DNA of 64,000 nucleotides from Neodiprion pinetum. Lineage: Eukaryota; Arthropoda; Insecta; Hymenoptera; Diprionidae. Shown here piece after piece: positions 59,501 to 64,000 of the stretch. The notes under the pieces were generated by a model. The model was not told the origin of the DNA, searched no databases, and saw only the letters and a program-made list of their open reading frames with translations. The stretch spans positions 16,316,537 to 16,380,536 of the forward strand of contig NC_060233.1 of NCBI RefSeq assembly GCF_021155775.2, given 5' to 3'. The stretch's first letter is position 1, and the number at the start of each line of letters is the position of its first letter. The translations under genes were made by a program, and so were the position numbers.

Positions 59501-60520
59501 CTTTTATAACTTGTGGCTCCTACTCTGTTTCCTCGTCTGTTTTCATGATGCACACCTTTTACTTGTGCGTAAACATTTATAAACTTCCCGAAGTTACATG
59601 TTACGTTGACATACGTGCATACAGGGAATTCCAGACAATTTTTATCTGACCACGACCCTCATCATTGTCAATTTCATTAAACCCGTTAGTATGTCGTAGG
59701 GCGCCATAAAAAACACGATTTGTGAAGCTTTAGATTCTTAAGGAAATCGGCTCTCCAATAATTGCATGTTCAGAAAAATCACTGTGAGCCATAATTCAAT
59801 CAATGTACTTTACACGGTGAATTCTCCATGGAGAAATAAGATTTTTGTATCTAGAGCAAAAATGGGTGAACACTTAGTTTAGGAAACATGAGCAAATCAA
59901 TTTCAAATAATAGGTTCGAATAATATTGAAATACTAATAAAAAAGGTGAACGGGAAGAAATAGTTCTGCCAGATTTGAAAAGGAATTGCAAAATCCCAAA
60001 ACTTCAAATTTTTGTTCAAAATCCTAACGATTTTTTCTGTGCCTCCCGCATTTTGAACTGAACTGACATTTTTAATTGATTTGCTTGTATCTTCAGAACT
60101 AAATGCTTGCTCACCTTTACTCTTGACTGAAAATTTTAGTTTATTCACACTGAATGTACCCACGGGAAAAATTTCAAAATCGATCGTGGATAAGATGGAT
60201 TCGAAAACTGAGTTTTAAAAAATCTAACAGCCTGCAAATTGTGGTTTTTTTGTAACGCTCTGCAACATACCAAGAGCAAAATGAAATTTAAAATAGAGAG
60301 AGCCTGTAGGACAACACAAAATTTATGTATGAATTTGAAATTCACAGTTATTCGCAAACTGTGTAGCAACAGCGGCAGAAATCCACTGGTATAAGTACAA
60401 GCGATTAATTTACGTGTAATACTTTCTATCGCGCAGCCATTCAGAGTGCGAACGCACAAGAAGCCGTCACTACGTGTTAGTCTGATAGTATTTAGCGACG
60501 CTATCAGAGAATTCTCGGCG
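53502..60520. other. 7-kb AT-rich stretch downstream of numb
   Basis: No protein-coding gene is supported. It consists of TA-rich low-complexity sequence (54600-56200), many AATAAA words and one palindromic element (56203-56737). Part of it, nearest 60520, is presumably the numb 3' UTR. The longest chance frame (53653-54066, minus) has no recognisable features. Confidence 0.55.
56203..56737. mobile_element. 535-bp palindromic element
   Basis: The ends GACTGCCTCAAA and TTTGAAGCAGTC pair. Inside, CACGTAAGAAATCCAATTCT (near 56353) and its complement (56565-56584), and CCAGCTTCACGAAATCATAG (near 56240) against 56682-56701, give arms of about 200 bp with few mismatches. No coding capacity. Flanks are TA-rich, so the target duplication is unclear. 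Confidence 0.75.
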
Positions 60521-62907
60521 CTACAATTGGACTTGGAAAGCTTGCGTTGCATTCGACATTATGAACGGATTTGTTGTCGACTGTTGAAGATTCCGCGCTG
60601 CGATTTCGGCCCATTCAGCGTCAAACGGATCCGCGGGACCTCCGCGAGACGCGAAGGTCTGACTTCCAGCAGCGGAGCCCAGCGAATGCGCCCTTAAATG
60701 AAGTGCTGGTGCTCGTCTAGGACTTGTCGGTACAGGAGATACAGCACCAGTCACACTTCCCAACCACTGTTCAGGCTTGGGAAGATTCGCCGCTGTGGTG
60801 ACTGGCTGTAACTGCAAAGAAGAAGGATCGTATTTTCAAAGATTCAAAAATCATTTCAATAAGCAATTGAATACACCTCGAGAAGTTGAATTGTTGAATC
60901 GAGACAGAGTGCGATTAATGCAAACACATACACAAGTTAGCCTGGGCGGAAATTATTTTTAGAAACTTTCTCACATTCTAATTACTTGTTTTTGCCTGTA
61001 GCTTCTAAACCAAAAGCTTGTCCACATCAATCTTGGTCTCAAAATGTTTGATTTTCAACAAAACATTCTTGAAAAAATTTAATACCAATAGATTAGAGCT
61101 ATTAATTTCTAAATTTGGTTTTTGTATTCTTGGTTGCAGTAAAAATAGAACCTGTCGTCGAATTTGAGTGGATTTACCTGTGAAACTGATTGCATGGTGT
61201 TGGTGGCGGCAATCGGAATGCCAGATGTGGGAATTGGGGAAGTAGACGGTAGCCCGGAATTTGGTGACCGATTCAACGGCGTGACCGAGTTTACAGGTAC
61301 TGGAGATCGGTTCAACGAAGGAGTGGTTGTGTTTCCACCAAGCGACGATGTCGAGGCGGAACTGAACGCAGGGCTGGCGTTGGGTGGAGTGCCGAAGACA
61401 CCCACAGTAGGCGTCGGTCCCGGAGTGCTCATCATCGCTGGTGTGACGGAAGTCCTTGGAAGAACAGGACTCAGGTTGCAGCTTCTATTGAGAATCGGCG
61501 TGAGTCTAGAATTGGCGAGAGTCGGTTCATCCTGCCAACTGGGACCAACATGGTTGATGTTGTTGTTATTTATGTTGTTGTTCAACTTCGTATCTTCGAA
61601 TGAATTGCTGTTGCTCACTGCACAGAAGAAAGCAGTACAAGGGTAAGAACGATGCGGTATAGAAACAAGATGTGCATAACTCAAAAGGAATGTCGGAATA
61701 CTGATTAATAATGAGTAGGAAAATCATATTTTGCAATTTTTTTCCTTCCTTCACCATAGAATCGTTCCAAACTGGGGATTGAGTGTTTGCAATTGTGCAC
61801 GTGTGTTCACTGAAAAGAGTTTTGAAAGTTGTTAGCAATACTCTGAATTTACTGATTGAGGTTATGATACGCTAATACAGCTGTGTCTAATTCGTTTTGT
61901 ATCTTATCGTCAATTTTCCGAAATTCACTCAGTGACTACACAAACGCAATCTGCATAACCCTCTCATTTCCCAAGGTTTGTGAAGATTTCACCACTTCGG
62001 CGAAGAAAAAAGTGTGAGTCGTGATACGATTTACAGAATTTATCGATAAAGCATAAAGGTCGGACATCCTCTCCAATCAAACAGATTCTTTTTCTGATTT
62101 TCATAATTGAATCATTGTTTGCAGTCTTATTCGAGAGAATGCTGTATTTGTGTTTAATTGCCTGAATGTAGTGAATTGAGATTTCGGATTATGCCCGAAT
62201 GGAATGGAATTTTCGTCTAGCATTTGACAATTTACAAACACATGAAATACACTTGCTATAGAAATCGACCAAATTTTGAACAAAAGTTGCTTGCTCTGAC
62301 GGTAAGGTGGAAAGAAACGAATTATTTCATTCTGTTCTGTTTTCCAAAATTTTGGCAACTGAAAGTACATTATACCGATTATCGTTTGTCTCACGTTCCA
62401 CGATTAGTCATAAAGTGGGAAATCCACCAATCGTGAACAATGAGACAAGTGACGATCAGTAAAATGTACTCTCAGTTGCCGAAATTCAAGAGGACATCAG
62501 CGTACAAACGTGCAGTGAATTACATAAATCCAGGCGGATTTACCGTTTTATATCACCCGTGTAACATTATCCGGAGTAATCCGGATCTCAACAGGCTCCA
62601 TTTCACAATGTCTAACTTATGAAACTTAAGATAAAGTATATTTCATTGCTCCGCATAAAAGTAATTAACCGAAACCTGCATTTATGGTCATTTACTGGAA
62701 TATGGCATCGCTTCGACTACCAACCTGGAGGCGTCATTGTACTGAAGAGCTGCTTTGAGACGGAATTTGAACTGATTCGGGACGATATGTGCGTTGACCC
62801 GTTGTAATCGTCGTTACTCGAAAGAAGGGAAAGCCCTCGAGAGAGCTGCTGACACATTGCTGAGACGCTATCTTGACCTCCGGGCGATATTTCCGGAATT
62901 GGACTCA
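60521..62907 (-). CDS. numb: Numb, last three coding exons (partial)
   Basis: The exons are 62907-62725 (starts TG of a split codon, SPIPEISPGGQDSVSAMCQQ, phase-1 donor GTTGG), 61617-61178 (acceptor TGTGCAG, phase-1 start, Asn/Ser/Pro-rich, donor GTAAAT, phase 0) and 60811-60521 (acceptor TTTGCAG, 96 codons, TAG). The C-terminus has DPFDAEWAEIAARN and TTNPF and ends AFQVQL. In Numb, the DPF motif binds the alpha-adaptin ear of AP-2 and the NPF motif binds EH-domain proteins. Numb is a cortical endocytic adaptor that antagonises Notch and is inherited asymmetrically by daughter cells. The N-terminal PTB domain is encoded upstream, off the right edge. The middle exon is variable, as usual in this family. 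Confidence 0.9.
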
Positions 62908-64000
62908 CTGCGAACAAAGATTGTATATTGCGTACAAAAAGTTGACGCAGGTTCAACTGGTCACTAAATATGCAAAGTAGTGGATATTATATCGTACTTA
63001 AACTCACTATGTGGTAATTGACATTCTACTGTACAATACTTATCGACTGATCGGAAACATGGGAATGCCTACAAAGTTACAATACAAATCATTACGAAGT
63101 ACAGAAATTGAAAGAAACTGATAAACTGGAATGAATTGGTGAAGCATTTGAAATTTCAATTACTGGACGTACATGTTTCTGTTCAACCTTTTAAACCAGT
63201 TTCTATCAGTTTTCTTCATGGTGGGATAAAATAAACTGATCGATTATACCACTTGAAGGTCATGTTTTTACGGTTACAGGGTTTTTTTCTCGACTACAAT
63301 TGGTGTGTCGACACGGTCATAATAATTGTATTATGTCTGAACGTTCCAAGAACATGAATTTACAACATTGAATAAACAAGCAATATGCAATAGCTACAAC
63401 ACATGTGTATTAACCTTCATCATATCCCTCGAACTCTGCAGTGGCATAAAATTAAAATAATATTTTATAATATTATTGAAACCAAACAGTTCATATCACC
63501 ATATAACATGCAAAGTTATGTCTATAACGTAGTTATCTCCAAAAAATTATACATCTTCTGATTATAGACCTCTAGTTTGCTCTTCGGGCTTCAGAAGATG
63601 AGCAATTGATTATACGAATTGAATAATATATACGATAAAGCGTCAATTTGTTAATTGAATCGCATGATAATTTATCTGATACGTTATTAGCGATCAATTA
63701 AAAGACTCACAATTAAGAGTTTAATGAAATGTTGTCTTCAACGGAATACTTTTGTTACTCTGTATTGATATATACATAAATTATTTCACTGATATAAAAA
63801 TGATCGATAAATAATTCTATTTTCATGTATTACCAGCTACTTGTTCTCTCAAGGTAGCTGAAGATATTGTATTGATAAAAATTGGGACCGACGATGAATC
63901 ATCTATCTTCCCTTTATTGACACTTGACGATGATAATCGAAAGATTTGAACAACACTATTTTCGATAGATGTCAAGGAAACGTTCACGTTCCAGCTTTCT
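62908..64000. other. Presumed numb intron
   Basis: No further exon is seen between the acceptor at 62908-62909 and the window end. The sequence is AT-rich and non-repetitive, consistent with a long intron between the PTB-encoding exons and the exon at 62725-62907. Confidence 0.55.

Overview
The window is animal nuclear DNA, almost certainly from an insect. The evidence is short AT-rich genes with GT-AG introns, an insect errantivirus-type retroelement carrying an Env-like gene, an R1-clade LINE, and the 3' exons of the cell-fate gene numb. Nothing here fixes the species. A hymenopteran such as a sawfly is possible, but that is a guess.

Region 1 (1-16.5 kb) holds three tandem paralogues on the minus strand, all encoding small secreted, Cys-containing, heavily N-glycosylatable proteins. 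Each gene opens with a 45-bp exon encoding a 15-residue signal peptide, followed by exons of about 61-67, 89-90 and 66-68 codons, all joined by phase-0 introns. Two genes are complete (6893-9675 and 13142-16357). The third runs off the left edge (37-1450). All three share a TATA box and a conserved upstream block. Their introns and spacers are full of foldback elements: a 3.2-kb palindrome at 1850-5070 and small elements at 7930-8500, 11218-11473 and 15477-16048.

Region 2 (18.0-24.8 kb) is a rearranged LTR retroelement bounded by a 4-bp CGGT target duplication. It contains three LTR copies. The outermost two are in opposite orientation, so both outer ends are U3 ends. Behind the first LTR is a primer-binding site matching 45 nt of a leucine tRNA. 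An open frame with signalling-adaptor features follows where gag-pol should be, then a broken Env gene. A gag gene with three zinc knuckles lies between the internal and the inverted LTR. Protease, RT and integrase are absent.

Region 3 (27.4-51.4 kb) is a nested transposon island. It holds a hAT-like MITE, a foldback element whose arms of more than 2 kb (31012-33400 and 40600-43492) carry 60-bp minisatellites, and, at the foldback centre, a nearly intact R1-clade LINE sitting in TAGGG repeats. A decayed LTR element with a gag-integrase fusion ends the island. The island appears to separate two phase-compatible exons (27362-27592 and 51247-51405) of one small Pro/Cys-rich gene.

Region 4 (52-64 kb) contains a second two-exon Pro/Cys-rich gene (52307-53501), a 7-kb AT-rich stretch with one palindromic element, and the last three coding exons of numb on the minus strand (60521-62907). 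The PTB-encoding part of numb lies beyond the right edge.
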